Source: CAVPEV01 sp963703555 (lineage in GTDB: Bacteria; Actinomycetota; Actinomycetes; Actinomycetales; Cellulomonadaceae). From it: 64,000 bases of DNA. The notes beneath the pieces were generated by a model. It was given only the letters and a program-made list of their open reading frames with translations. It did not search any database and was not told the DNA's origin. A program made the position numbers and the translations under genes. This document shows positions 34,517 through 45,034 of the stretch, in pieces (position 1 is the stretch's first letter; every line of letters begins with the position of its first letter). The stretch is from positions 1-64,000 of the forward strand of contig CAVPEV010000044.1 in assembly GCA_963703555.1 (NCBI GenBank), written 5' to 3'.

Positions 34517-35439
34517 AGGCCCGCCTGCGTCATCAGCGAGCCGACCTCCACGGTGGACAGCACGCGGGTCCGCCCGGGCTTGAGGTCGCCGAGCCGGATC
34601 GGGCCGATCTGCGTGCGCACCAGCCGGCTGACCGGGTGGCCGACCTCCTCGAACATCCGCCGGACGATCCGGTTGCGCCCCTCGTGCAGCACCACCTCGA
34701 CGAGCGTGCGTTGGGAGGTCCCGTCGACGATGTGGAACCGGTCCACCCGGGCCGGGCCGTCGTCGAGCTCGATGCCCTCCACCAGCCGGCGGCCGACGGC
34801 GCGCGGCAGCCGGCCGTCCACCTCGACCAGGTAGGTCTTCGCCACACCGTGCCCGGGATGGGACAGCAGGTTCGCCAGGTCCCCGTCGTTGGTCAGCAGC
34901 AGCAGCCCCTCGCTCTCCGCGTCCAGCCGGCCGACGTGGAACAGCCGCTCCGGCCGGTTGCCGACCAGGTCGGTCAGCGACGGCCGCCCCTGGGGGTCGT
35001 GCATGGTGGAGACGACGCCACGCGGCTTGTTGAGCGCCAGGGTCACCCGTGAGCCGTCCACCTGGACCCGGACCCCGTCCAGCGCGACCGCCGCCCGGGC
35101 CGGGTCGACCCGCACGCCGAGCTCGCGGACCACCACCCCGTCCACGCTGACCCGCCCGTCGGTGATGAGGACCTCGCAGGCCCGGCGCGACCCGAGCCCT
35201 GCCGACGCCAGCACCTTCTGCAGCCGCACACCCCCCGGGTCGTGCACGTCCCGGGCCGGGTCACCCCCGCCGGGCGTCCCGGCACCTCGGGCTCGGGCGC
35301 CCGGCGCGGCGGCGCGGCGTGGCGCCCCGCCACGTCCGGCAGACCCGCCGGTCCGGGCGGCGGTGCCCCGCGCGGCGCCCGGTCGCCGCGCGCCGTCCGC
35401 GCCGTGGCGTCCCCGGCCCGCGCCCGCTGTGCTGCTCAT
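34513..35439 (-). CDS. rluB: RluB-type 23S rRNA pseudouridine synthase
   Basis: The 308-residue protein has a low-complexity arginine/glycine/alanine/proline tail of about 65 residues, then an S4 RNA-binding domain (VRLQKVLASAGLGSRRACEV) and the RsuA/RluB catalytic domain with LNKPRGVVSTMHDP and the catalytic aspartate in LFHVGRLDAESEGLLLLTND. EGRNRIVRRMFEEVGHPV is also diagnostic. ATG 35439 overlaps the scpB stop (ATGA). The disordered tail is common in actinomycete homologues. RluB is preferred over RsuA because of the scpAB context. Confidence 0.9.
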   Translation of the reverse strand: MSSTAGAGRGRHGADGARRPGAARGTAARTGGSAGRGGAPRRAAAPGARARGAGTPGGGDPARDVHDPGGVRLQKVLASAGLGSRRACEVLITDGRVSVDGVVVRELGVRVDPARAAVALDGVRVQVDGSRVTLALNKPRGVVSTMHDPQGRPSLTDLVGNRPERLFHVGRLDAESEGLLLLTNDGDLANLLSHPGHGVAKTYLVEVDGRLPRAVGRRLVEGIELDDGPARVDRFHIVDGTSQRTLVEVVLHEGRNRIVRRMFEEVGHPVSRLVRTQIGPIRLGDLKPGRTRVLSTVEVGSLMTQAGL

Positions 35440-36113
35440 CGTGGTTCCTCCGTCGGTCGGTCGTCGACACCCTCGAGCACGTCGATCTCGGGCAGGTAGG
35501 GCGCCAGCGGGGGCAGCTGGTCCAGGCTGGACAGGCCCATCCGCTCCAGGAAGTATCCCGTGGTTGCGTAGAGCAACGCACCAGTGGCGGTGTCCGTGCC
35601 CACTTCGCGGACCAGACCCCGGGACAGCAGCGTGCGCACGACGCCGTCGACGTTCACCCCGCGCACGCCGGACACCTGCCCCCGGGTCACGGGTTGCCGG
35701 TAGGCGATGACGGCCAGCGTCTCCAGCGCGGCCTGGCTCAACCGCGCCGACTGCCCGTCCAGGACGAACCGGCCGACCACGTCGCCGTGGGCGCCCGCGC
35801 TGTAGACCCGCCAGCCGCCGCCCACCTCGCGCAGCTCGAAGCCGTGCGGCCGCCCACCGCGCTCGCCGCGGTACTCGGCGGCCAGCTCAGCCAGCAGCGC
35901 CGCCACGCGCGCGGTCGGCAGCGCCAGCGTGGTGGCCAGCTGCACCGCGGAGGCCGGCTCGTCCACCACCATGAGGACGGCCTCGAGCGCCGCCAGGGCT
36001 CCGCCCGGCAGCTCGTCGACGTCGAACGCCAGCTCGTCGGGGCTGGGTCCGGTTGCCGGCGACCCCGCCGGCGGCGCAGCTCGGCCCGGCGCCCGGGACT
36101 CGTCACTCGTCAT
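35436..36113 (-). CDS. scpB: Chromosome segregation and condensation protein ScpB
   Basis: ScpB is the winged-helix KITE subunit of the SMC-ScpAB condensin. I used ATG 36113 (MTSDESRAP), giving 225 residues; an upstream GTG or ATG would run far into scpA. Conserved segments are ALEAVLMVVDEPASAVQLA, LSQAALETLAVIAYRQPVTR and VRGVNVDGVVRTLLSRGLV. It overlaps scpA by 11 bases. Confidence 0.94.
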   Translation of the reverse strand: MTSDESRAPGRAAPPAGSPATGPSPDELAFDVDELPGGALAALEAVLMVVDEPASAVQLATTLALPTARVAALLAELAAEYRGERGGRPHGFELREVGGGWRVYSAGAHGDVVGRFVLDGQSARLSQAALETLAVIAYRQPVTRGQVSGVRGVNVDGVVRTLLSRGLVREVGTDTATGALLYATTGYFLERMGLSSLDQLPPLAPYLPEIDVLEGVDDRPTEEPR

Positions 36114-37000
36114 ACCGCGCTCCCTGTCTGCGCCCCGGCGGCGCAGCACGATCGTCGTCACCCGCATCGAGGTCGTCGCGGACCGGTCCGGCACCGGCCG
36201 GTGCCCCGCTCCACCGCACCGTCAGCTCCGTCAAGGGGCTGATCTGCTCGAATCCCACCGCACCATCCCGGAACAGCTCGAGCAGCGCGAGGAATCGCGC
36301 GACGACGACCATCGTGGACCCCGCGTCACTGGTCAGACTGCGAAAGGTGGCCGAACCCGCCCGGCGCAGGCGGTCCACCAGGACCGCGGCCTGCTCCCGC
36401 ACGCTGACGGTCGGCGCCAGCAGGTGGCTGGTGTCGACCCCGGGCGGCGCCGGCCGGGGCGCCAGCGCCCGCGCGGCCAGCCGCGCCAGCTCCTCCGGAC
36501 CGACCTGCCACACGAGCTCGGGCAGCAGGCCGGCCATCTGCGGCTCCACGGCGACGGCCCGCGGAAAACGACGGCCCTCCGCCGCCAGCCGGGTCCGCAG
36601 GTCCGCGGCGACCAGCTTGTAGGCCCGGTACTGCAGCAGGTGGACGAACAGCAGGTCGCGGGCCTCGAGCAGCTCGAGATCCTCCGCGTCGTCCACCTCG
36701 CCGGCGGGCAGCAGGCGGGCCGCCTTGAGGTCCAGCAGGGTCGCAGCCACCACCAGGAACTCGCTCGCCTGGGACAGGTCCCAGCCGTCCGCCCCGTCGA
36801 CGGCCCGGATGTGTGCGATGAACTCGTCGGTGACCTCGGCGAGCGCGACCTCGGTGATGTCCAGCCGGTGCTTGGCGATCAGCGCGAGCAGCAGCTCGAA
36901 CGGCCCGGAGAAGACGTCGAGGTGGACCTCGAAGGCGCTCGTCCCGGTCGGCGGGCGCGCCGCCCGGTGGTCGGCGCCCAGGCTGTGCCGGCCCGCGGCC

Positions 37001-37017
<17 letters not shown>
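36103..37017 (-). CDS. scpA: Segregation and condensation protein ScpA
   Basis: ScpA is the kleisin that bridges the two SMC heads. The start is uncertain: GTG 37017, inside the end of parA, gives 304 residues, but an upstream frame is open to 37059. Family segments are FEVHLDVFSGPFELLLALIA, LDITEVALAEVTDEFI, SEFLVVAATLLDLKAARLLP and the C-terminal winged helix with FLALLELFRDGAVGFEQ. It is in an operon with parA upstream and scpB downstream. Confidence 0.92.
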
Positions 37018-37861
<844 letters not shown>

Positions 37862-37870
37862 CCGCCCAAC

Positions 37871-38851
37871 CTACCGGGTGGACCCGGGCGCCGAGGCGCC
37901 GGCAGACCGCAGGGCACGCGGATGGGCCGTCGTGTAGACCTCGCGCAGGGTGTCCTGGGTCACCTGGGTGTAGATCTGCGTCGTCGTCACCGAGGCGTGC
38001 CCGAGCAGCTCTTGCACCACGCGCACGTCCGCGCCGCCGGCCAGCAGGTGCGTCGCGAACGAGTGCCGCAGGGTGTGCGGCGAGACGTGCACGCCGGCCG
38101 GCAGGTCCGCGCGCTCCGCAGCCGCGCGGAGCACGGCCCAGCCGCTCTGGCGCGACAGCCGGGCCCCGCGGGTGTTGAGGAAGAGCGCCGGCGTCCCCGA
38201 CCCTGCCGCGGCCAGCCCCGGACGGCAGCGCACCTGGTAGGCCCCCACGGCGTCCACGGCGTAGCTGCCGACCGGGACGACCCGCTCGCGGCGGCCCTTG
38301 CCGACCAGTCGCACCGCAGCGGCGCCCGGGGTGAGGTCGAGGTCGTCCAGGTCCAGGCCGACGGCTTCGGAGATCCGCGCCCCGGTGGAGTACAGCAGCT
38401 CCAGGAGGGCACGGTCACGCAGCGGGAGCAGTCCCTCTCCGACGGACGCCGCCTCCAGCAGGCGCTCGACCTGCGTCGTCGAGATCGCCTTCGGCAGCCG
38501 ACGCGGCGGTACCGGCGGGCGAACCTGCCGGGCCGCGTCCTGCGCCGTCAGGCCCTCGAGGGCACAGAACCGGTGCCAGCCGCGCACCGCCACCACCGCT
38601 CGGGCCGTCGAGGCCGCGGACAGCCGCGCCCGCCCGTCCGAGCCGGTGCGCAGGGCAAGGACGAAGGCCTCCACATCCGCCTCGGTGATCTCGGCCGGGG
38701 ACGAGCGCCCGACAGCGCGCAGGTCGGCTGCGTACCGACCCAGGTCGCGCCGGTAGGCGGCCACCGTGTTGGCTGCCAGTCCACGCTCGACCGTCAGGTG
38801 CGCGAGGTACGCCTCGACCGCGCGGTCGAGCCCGTCCTGCGGCGTGGGCAC
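37871..38851 (-). CDS. xerD: Site-specific tyrosine recombinase XerD
   Basis: XerD with XerC resolves chromosome dimers at dif. The 326-residue protein has the SAM-like N-terminal domain (YLAHLTVERGLAANTVAAYR) and a complete catalytic set: arginine in STGARISEAVGLD, lysine in VGKGRRERVVP, HTLRHSFATHLL, GHASVTTTQIYTQ with the tyrosine. It is followed after nine bases by parA and preceded by ctaB. This copy is chromosomal and unrelated to the broken integrase at 7695. Confidence 0.93.
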   Translation of the reverse strand: MPTPQDGLDRAVEAYLAHLTVERGLAANTVAAYRRDLGRYAADLRAVGRSSPAEITEADVEAFVLALRTGSDGRARLSAASTARAVVAVRGWHRFCALEGLTAQDAARQVRPPVPPRRLPKAISTTQVERLLEAASVGEGLLPLRDRALLELLYSTGARISEAVGLDLDDLDLTPGAAAVRLVGKGRRERVVPVGSYAVDAVGAYQVRCRPGLAAAGSGTPALFLNTRGARLSRQSGWAVLRAAAERADLPAGVHVSPHTLRHSFATHLLAGGADVRVVQELLGHASVTTTQIYTQVTQDTLREVYTTAHPRALRSAGASAPGSTR

Positions 38852-38858
38852 GCCGTCA

Positions 38859-39863
38859 CTATGGCACGAGCACGTCGGCGATGACCGCCATCGACAGCAG
38901 CGTCAGGTAGGTGATCGAGCCGTGGAACACGGTCATCGCCGCAAGACGCCCGCGGGCGGGGTGCAGCGCGCGGCGGTACAGGCCCACGCACAGCGCCACG
39001 AACCAGGCCCCGAGCCCGGCCGCGACGATCCCGTAGACCCAGGACAGCCCGGCGACGGGGACCAGCGCCAGCGTGCACGCCACCATGGCGACGGCGTAGC
39101 CGAGCATCTCCCGAGCGACCTTCGTGTCGGCAGCGACGACGGGCAGCATCGGCACGCCCGCGGCCGCGTAGTCCGTCCGGAACTTCATCGACAGCGGCCA
39201 GTAGTGTGGCGGGGTCCACAGGAAGATCACCCCGAAGAGCACCACCGGGGTCCAGGCCAGCCCACCGGTCACAGCGGACCAGCCGATCAGCACGGGCATG
39301 CAACCCGCCGCCCCGCCCCACACGATGTTCTGCGGGGTGCGCCGCTTGAGGATCATCGTGTAGCCGACCACGTAGATGAGCACTGCCCCGGCGGCGAGCA
39401 GCGCCGACACGACGTTGACCAGGACGGCCAGCCAGAGCAGCGACGCCGCGCCCAGCGCCGCGCCGAGGACCAGCGCGCTCCGCGGGCTCACCTCGCCGGT
39501 GACCAGCGGCCGCCGGCGGGTCCGGCTCATCACCTCGTCGATGTCACGATCGAGATAGCAGTTGAGCACGTTGGCCGAGGCGGCTGCCGCGCCTCCCCCG
39601 ACGAGGGTGGCGAGCAGCAGCCCGAGAGGTGGCACGCCACCGGCCGCGAGCACCATGGCCGGCACCGTGGTCACCAGCAGCAGCTCGATCACGCGGGGCT
39701 TCGTCAGGGCGACGTAGGCACCGAGCCGGCCCCGCCACCCCCCGCGGCCCGTTGCCGCGCGGGCTCCCGAGACCGCTGAGGTGCCCACCGCAACGGTCGC
39801 CGCCCGCACGGGGCCGGCGGCCACGGCCATCTCCTCGCCAGGTTGCGAACCGGTGATGCGCAC
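38859..39863 (-). CDS. ctaB: Protoheme IX farnesyltransferase (heme O synthase)
   Basis: The membrane enzyme adds a farnesyl group to heme B for cytochrome oxidase. I used GTG 39863, supported by GGAGAAGG a few bases upstream; 334 residues. UbiA-family features are YVALTKPRVIELLLVTTVP, the first aspartate motif NCYLDRDIDEVMSRTRRRPL, GCMPVLIGW, and the second motif region FLWTPPHYWPLSMKFRTDYA. About nine hydrophobic segments are visible. The N-terminal 55 residues are cytoplasmic and poorly conserved. It is divergent from tkt. Confidence 0.93.
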   Translation of the reverse strand: MRITGSQPGEEMAVAAGPVRAATVAVGTSAVSGARAATGRGGWRGRLGAYVALTKPRVIELLLVTTVPAMVLAAGGVPPLGLLLATLVGGGAAAASANVLNCYLDRDIDEVMSRTRRRPLVTGEVSPRSALVLGAALGAASLLWLAVLVNVVSALLAAGAVLIYVVGYTMILKRRTPQNIVWGGAAGCMPVLIGWSAVTGGLAWTPVVLFGVIFLWTPPHYWPLSMKFRTDYAAAGVPMLPVVAADTKVAREMLGYAVAMVACTLALVPVAGLSWVYGIVAAGLGAWFVALCVGLYRRALHPARGRLAAMTVFHGSITYLTLLSMAVIADVLVP

Positions 39864-40159
39864 GCGGCACCTTCTCCCGTCCATCCGCCGACCAGGCCCG
39901 CACCCGGCGCAAGGGACTTCGTGCCCACGGGTGCACTCGCCCCATGCTACGGCCGCCGGGCCCGCCCGGGCCCGCCCGCGCCCGCGCGGCCCGTGCTCCG
40001 ACCCCCGACGGCCCGGGAAGCCAGCGGTGCCGGATGCGGTTATACGCTCGGCGTGCCGCTCGCCGACCACCCGGACGGCGTGCAGCGACGCGGTCCTGCC
40101 GGCCAGGACGGCGCACATGACCTGACGCCCGGGTGCTCCCCGGGCAGGAATGAGGTTCG
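39864..40159. promoter_or_regulatory. Divergent ctaB/tkt intergenic region
   Basis: The region has a low-complexity CCCG-rich tract at about 39960-40005. Toward tkt there is a promoter-like box TTATACGCT (TATACG at 40041-40046, overlapping TACGCT). A short GCCCGGG/CCCGGGC hairpin lies just upstream of the tkt ribosome binding region at about 40126-40145. No gene is seen. Confidence 0.4.
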
Positions 40160-42331
40160 GTGAACGCGAAGGCGCCCCTGGCGAAGACCGTCGGCTGGTC
40201 CGAGCTCGACCTGCGAGCCGTCGACACGGTCCGCGTCCTCGCGGCGGACGCGGTGGAGAAGGTCGGCAACGGGCACCCCGGGACCGCCATGAGCCTGGCC
40301 CCCGCCGCGTACCTGCTCTACCAGAACGTCCTGCGCTACGACCCCACCGACCCGCACTGGCTGGGCCGGGACCGGTTCGTGCTGTCGGCCGGGCACTCGT
40401 CGCTCACCCAGTACATCCAGCTCTACCTGGCCGGCGCCGGTCTGGAGCTGACGGACCTGGAGGCGCTGCGGACCTGGGGCTCGCGCACCCCGGGCCATCC
40501 GGAGTACCGGCACACCCCCGGCGTGGAGATGACCACCGGACCGCTCGGCCAGGGGTTCGCCTCCGCCGTGGGCATGGCCATGGCCGCCCGCCGCGAGCGC
40601 GGTCTGCTCGACCCGGACGCCGCGGCCGGCACGAGCCCGTTCGACCACTTCGTGTACGTCATCGCCTCCGACGGCGACCTCGAGGAGGGCGTCAGCTCGG
40701 AGGCCTCGTCCATCGCCGGCACCCAACAGCTGGGCAACCTGATCGTCATCTGGGACGACAACCGGATCTCCATCGAGGGCCACACCGACATCGCGTTCAC
40801 CGAGGACGTGGTCGCCCGGTACGCCGCCTACGGCTGGCACGTGCAGGGGGTCGACTGGACGGCGGGGCCGGACGGCTACCGGGAGGATGTCGACGCCCTG
40901 GCCGCTGCCCTGGCGGCGGCTCGCGCCGTCACCGACCGCCCGTCGTTCATCCGGCTGCGCACCATCATCGCCTGGCCGGCCCCGACGAAGCGCGACGACG
41001 CGAGCGCGCACGGCTCCACGCTCGGCTCCGCCGAGGTCCGCGCGGTCAAGGAGCTGCTCGGCTTCGACCCGGACCGCTCCTTCCAGGTCGAGCCGGAGGT
41101 CCTCGCGCACACCCGCCGGGCGGTCGACCGGGGACGGGACGCCCGGGCCCGCTGGACGGTCGACTACCAGGGCTGGCGCACCGCGCACCCCCAGCGGGCC
41201 GCCCTGCTGGACCGGCTCGTCGAGCGCCGGCTCCCGGACGGCTGGACCGATGCGCTCCCCACCTTCCCGGCCGGGAAGGCCGTCGCGACCCGGTCCGCCT
41301 CCGGCACGGTGCTCACCGGGCTCGCCGACGTGCTGCCCGAGCTGTGGGGCGGGTCCGCGGACCTGGCCGGCTCGACCAACACGACGATGAAGGGGACGAG
41401 CTCCTTCCTCCCGCCCGAGCGCTCGACCCCCGAGTACGCCGGCGACCTGTACGGGCGCACCCTGCACTTCGGGATCCGGGAGCACGCGATGGGGGCGATC
41501 CTGTCCGGGATCGCCCTGCACGGTCTCACCCGGCCCTACGGCGGAACGTTCTTCGAGTTCGCCGACTACATGCGCGGGTCGGTGCGCCTGGCCGCCCTGA
41601 TGGGCGTACCGGTCGTCTACGTGTGGACGCACGACTCCATCGGCCTCGGCGAGGACGGCCCGACGCACCAGCCCGTGGAGCACCTGGCCGCCTACCGGGC
41701 GATCCCCGGCCTGACCATCGTGCGTCCTGCGGACGCCAACGAGACCGCCGTGGCATGGCGGGCCATCCTCGATCGCGACGAGGGGCCGGTGGGGCTCGTC
41801 CTCACCCGTCAGGCGGTGCCGACGTTCCCCCGCGGGCGGGACGGCTACGCGTCGGCCGACGGGGTCGCCCGCGGCGCCTACACGCTCCTGGACGCCTCCG
41901 ACGGCGACCCCCGGGTGATCCTGCTGGCGACCGGCTCCGAGGTGCAGCTGGCCGTCGCGGCGCGCGAGGTGCTGGAGGCCGACGGGGTGGCCACCCGGGT
42001 GGTGTCCGCGCCGAGCCTGGAGTGGTTCGCCGAGCAGGACGAGGAGTACCGCGAGGAGGTCCTGCCGTCCGCGGTCCGCGCCCGGGTCTCCGTGGAGGCC
42101 GGCATCGCACAGCCCTGGTACCGCCTGGTCGGCGACGCCGGCCGGACCGTGTCCCTGGAGCACTTCGGCGCGTCCGCCGACTACCAGACCCTCTACCGGG
42201 AGTTCGGGCTCACCTCGCAGGCCGTGGTGGCCGCCGCCCGGGAGTCGCTGGCGGCGGCCCACGCCGACGCCGCACCGGCCAGCACCGCCGGCACACCCAC
42301 CGACAGCGGCACGGGCGACCAGCGCCGCTGA
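40160..42331 (+). CDS. tkt: Transketolase
   Basis: This thiamine diphosphate enzyme moves two-carbon units in the pentose phosphate pathway. The 723-residue protein has family parts throughout: VEKVGNGHPGTAMSLAPAAY, LSAGHSSLTQY, the TPP motif ASDGDLEEGVSSEASSIAG with DDNRISIEG, FGIREHAMGAILSG with the catalytic glutamate, and THDSIGLGEDGPTHQPVEHL. GTG 40160 follows a weak purine-rich site. It heads the run tkt-tal-zwf-opcA-pgl, the usual actinobacterial order. Confidence 0.96.
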   Translation: MNAKAPLAKTVGWSELDLRAVDTVRVLAADAVEKVGNGHPGTAMSLAPAAYLLYQNVLRYDPTDPHWLGRDRFVLSAGHSSLTQYIQLYLAGAGLELTDLEALRTWGSRTPGHPEYRHTPGVEMTTGPLGQGFASAVGMAMAARRERGLLDPDAAAGTSPFDHFVYVIASDGDLEEGVSSEASSIAGTQQLGNLIVIWDDNRISIEGHTDIAFTEDVVARYAAYGWHVQGVDWTAGPDGYREDVDALAAALAAARAVTDRPSFIRLRTIIAWPAPTKRDDASAHGSTLGSAEVRAVKELLGFDPDRSFQVEPEVLAHTRRAVDRGRDARARWTVDYQGWRTAHPQRAALLDRLVERRLPDGWTDALPTFPAGKAVATRSASGTVLTGLADVLPELWGGSADLAGSTNTTMKGTSSFLPPERSTPEYAGDLYGRTLHFGIREHAMGAILSGIALHGLTRPYGGTFFEFADYMRGSVRLAALMGVPVVYVWTHDSIGLGEDGPTHQPVEHLAAYRAIPGLTIVRPADANETAVAWRAILDRDEGPVGLVLTRQAVPTFPRGRDGYASADGVARGAYTLLDASDGDPRVILLATGSEVQLAVAAREVLEADGVATRVVSAPSLEWFAEQDEEYREEVLPSAVRARVSVEAGIAQPWYRLVGDAGRTVSLEHFGASADYQTLYREFGLTSQAVVAAARESLAAAHADAAPASTAGTPTDSGTGDQRR

Positions 42332-42377
42332 GCGCGCCCGGCCGACGATGTCCAGACAGACACAAGAAAGAGGCACG

Positions 42378-43496
42378 ATGACCCGATCCAGTGATCCACT
42401 GGCACGCCTGACGGAGGCCGGGGTCGCGGTCTGGCTCGACGACCTGTCGCGGGAGCTGCTGCGCACCGGCCGGCTCGCCGACCTGGTCGCCCACCGCCAC
42501 GTCGTCGGGGTGACGACCAACCCGACGATCTTTGCGTCAGCCCTCGTCGCCGGCGACGCCTACGACGCGCAGCTCGCCGACCTCGCCGCCGCCGGCGCCG
42601 ACGTCGACCGAGCCGTCGCCACGATCACCACCGACGACGTGCGCGCCGCGACCGACGTGCTGCGGGGCGCCCACGACGCCACCGACGGCCTGGACGGGCG
42701 GGTGTCCATCGAGGTGGACCCCCGGCTCGCCCACGACACCGAGGCCACCATCGCAGCGGCGCGGACGCTGTGGGCCACGGTCGACCGCCCGAACCTCTTC
42801 ATCAAGATCCCGGCCACGCTCGAGGGACTGCCGGCGATCACGGCGGCCATCGGCGAAGGCATCAGCGTGAACGTCACGCTGATCTTCTCCCTGGACCGCT
42901 ACCGGGCGGTGATCGAGGCCTATCAGGCGGGCCTCGAGCAGGCTCGGGCCGCCGGCCTGGACCTGCGCGGGATCACGTCCGTCGCGTCGTTCTTCGTGTC
43001 CCGGGTGGACACCGCCGTCGACGCCCGGCTCGACGCCCTGGGCACGGCCGAGGCTGCGGCGCTGCGGGGGCGCGCGGCGATCGCGAACGCACGGCTCGCC
43101 TACGGCGTCCACCAGGAGACCCTGGCCACCCCGCGCTGGCGAGACCTCGCGGCGGGGGGCGCTCGGCCGCAACGGCCGCTCTGGGCCTCCACCGGCGTGA
43201 AGGACCCGGCCTACCCGGACACCAGGTACGTCGACGAGCTCGTGGCCGCGGGAGTGGTCAACACCATGCCGGCAGCCACGCTGCAGGCGGTGGCCGACCA
43301 CGGCCAGGTACGCGGCGACACGGTGACGGGCGCCCAGCAGGAGGCGGCGGAGGTCATCGCCGCGCTGGGCCGGCTGGGCATCGACCTGCCCGCGGTCACC
43401 GACCTGCTGGAGGTGGAGGGCGTGCGCAAGTTCGAGGACAGCTGGGACCAGCTGCTCGCCACCGTGCGCGGCGGCCTCGACCGGGCCCGCCGGTGA
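42378..43496 (+). CDS. tal: Transaldolase
   Basis: The 372-residue enzyme transfers dihydroxyacetone units in the pentose phosphate pathway. ATG 42378 was chosen because AAAGAGG lies upstream and homologues start here. It has GVAVWLDDLSRELLRTGRL, VVGVTTNPTIFASAL, RPNLFIKIPATLEGLPAI with the Schiff-base lysine, VNVTLIFSLDRYRAVIEAY and LWASTGVKDPAYPDT. It overlaps zwf by four bases. Confidence 0.95.
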   Translation: MTRSSDPLARLTEAGVAVWLDDLSRELLRTGRLADLVAHRHVVGVTTNPTIFASALVAGDAYDAQLADLAAAGADVDRAVATITTDDVRAATDVLRGAHDATDGLDGRVSIEVDPRLAHDTEATIAAARTLWATVDRPNLFIKIPATLEGLPAITAAIGEGISVNVTLIFSLDRYRAVIEAYQAGLEQARAAGLDLRGITSVASFFVSRVDTAVDARLDALGTAEAAALRGRAAIANARLAYGVHQETLATPRWRDLAAGGARPQRPLWASTGVKDPAYPDTRYVDELVAAGVVNTMPAATLQAVADHGQVRGDTVTGAQQEAAEVIAALGRLGIDLPAVTDLLEVEGVRKFEDSWDQLLATVRGGLDRARR

Positions 43497-45034
43497 GCCC
43501 CGCCCGGGTCGCGCCCAGCGAGAACCCGCTGCGCGACCCCCGGGACCGCCGCCTGCCGCGGATCGCCGGACCGTCCGGCCTGGTGATCTTCGGTGTCACG
43601 GGTGACCTGGCCCGCAAGAAGCTCATGCCCGCCGTGTATGACCTGATGAACCGCGGCCTGCTGCCCCCCGGGTTCGCGCTCACCGGGTTCGCCCGGCGGG
43701 ACTGGGAGACCCAGGACTTCGCCCAGGTCGTGCACGACGCCGTGCAGGAGTACGCCCGCACCCCGTTCCGCGAGGCCACCTGGCGTCAGCTCGCCGAGGG
43801 CATCCGGTTCGTCCAGGGCAGCTTCGACGACGAGGCCGCCTTCGAGCGGCTGCGCCAGACCGTCGAGGCGCTCGACGTCGAGCTGGGCACCGAGGGCAAC
43901 CACGCCTTCTACCTGGCCATCCCACCCGACCAGTTCCCGCTGGTGTGCCGCCAGCTGGCCCGTTCCGGGCTGTCCGTGTCGCGGCCCGGTTCGTGGCGGC
44001 GGGTGGTCATCGAGAAGCCGTTCGGCCACGACCTGGCCAGCGCCCGCGAGCTCAACGACGTCGTGTCCCAGGTGTTCCGCCCGGACGACGTGTTCCGCAT
44101 CGACCACTACCTCGGCAAGGAGACGGTGCAGAACATCCTGGCGCTGCGGTTCGCCAACCAGCTGTTCGAGCCGATCTGGAACGCCAACTACGTCGACCAC
44201 GTGCAGATCACCATGGCCGAGGACATCGGCATCGGTGGCCGGGCCGGGTACTACGACGCGGTCGGTGCCGCGCGTGACGTCATGCAGAACCACCTCATCC
44301 AGCTCCTCGCGCTCACCGCGATGGAGGAGCCCGTCTCCTTCGAGGCCGCAGACCTGCACGCCGAGAAGGTCAAGCTGCTCTCCGCCGTGCGGCTCCCGCA
44401 CGAGCTCGGCAGGCACACCGCCCGGGGTCAGTACGCCGCCGGCTGGCAGGGCGCGGAACGGGTCGTCGGGTACCTCGACGAGGAGGGCTACTCGCAGACC
44501 TCCCGCACCGAGACCTACGCGGCCGTGCGGCTGGACATCGACACCCGCCGGTGGGCGGGTGTGCCGTTCTACCTGCGGACCGGCAAGCGGCTGGCCCGCC
44601 GGGTCACCGAGATCGCCGTGGTGTTCAAGCGCGCGCCGCACCTGCCGTTCCTGTCGACGTCCACGGCCGAGCTCGGCCAGAACGCCCTCGTCATGCGCGT
44701 GCAGCCGGACGAGGGCGTCACCCTGCGGTTCGGTGAGAAGGTGCCGGGCACCGCCATGGAGGTCCGCGACGTGACCATGGACTTCGGGTACGGGCACTCC
44801 TTCACCGAGGCCTCGCCCGAGGCCTACGAACGCCTCATCCTCGACGTGCTGCTCGGTGACCCCCCGCTCTTCCCGCGGCACGAGGAGGTCGAGCTGTCCT
44901 GGCAGATCCTCGACCCTGTCATCGACTACTGGGCGTCCCACGGGCGCCCCGAGCCGTACCCGGCGGGCACGTGGGGCCCGCCGTCCGCCGATGCCATGAT
45001 GGCCCGCGACGGCCGCAGCTGGAGGCTCCCGTGA
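43493..45034 (+). CDS. zwf: Glucose-6-phosphate 1-dehydrogenase
   Basis: The enzyme makes NADPH in the first oxidative pentose phosphate step. GTG 43493 overlaps the tal stop as GTGA and gives 513 residues. It has the coenzyme motif VIFGVTGDLARKKLMPAVY, the active-site block RIDHYLGKETVQNILALRFA, and late conserved FYLRTGKRLARRVTEIAVVF. The next gene, opcA, overlaps its stop by four bases. Confidence 0.96.
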   Translation: MSPARVAPSENPLRDPRDRRLPRIAGPSGLVIFGVTGDLARKKLMPAVYDLMNRGLLPPGFALTGFARRDWETQDFAQVVHDAVQEYARTPFREATWRQLAEGIRFVQGSFDDEAAFERLRQTVEALDVELGTEGNHAFYLAIPPDQFPLVCRQLARSGLSVSRPGSWRRVVIEKPFGHDLASARELNDVVSQVFRPDDVFRIDHYLGKETVQNILALRFANQLFEPIWNANYVDHVQITMAEDIGIGGRAGYYDAVGAARDVMQNHLIQLLALTAMEEPVSFEAADLHAEKVKLLSAVRLPHELGRHTARGQYAAGWQGAERVVGYLDEEGYSQTSRTETYAAVRLDIDTRRWAGVPFYLRTGKRLARRVTEIAVVFKRAPHLPFLSTSTAELGQNALVMRVQPDEGVTLRFGEKVPGTAMEVRDVTMDFGYGHSFTEASPEAYERLILDVLLGDPPLFPRHEEVELSWQILDPVIDYWASHGRPEPYPAGTWGPPSADAMMARDGRSWRLP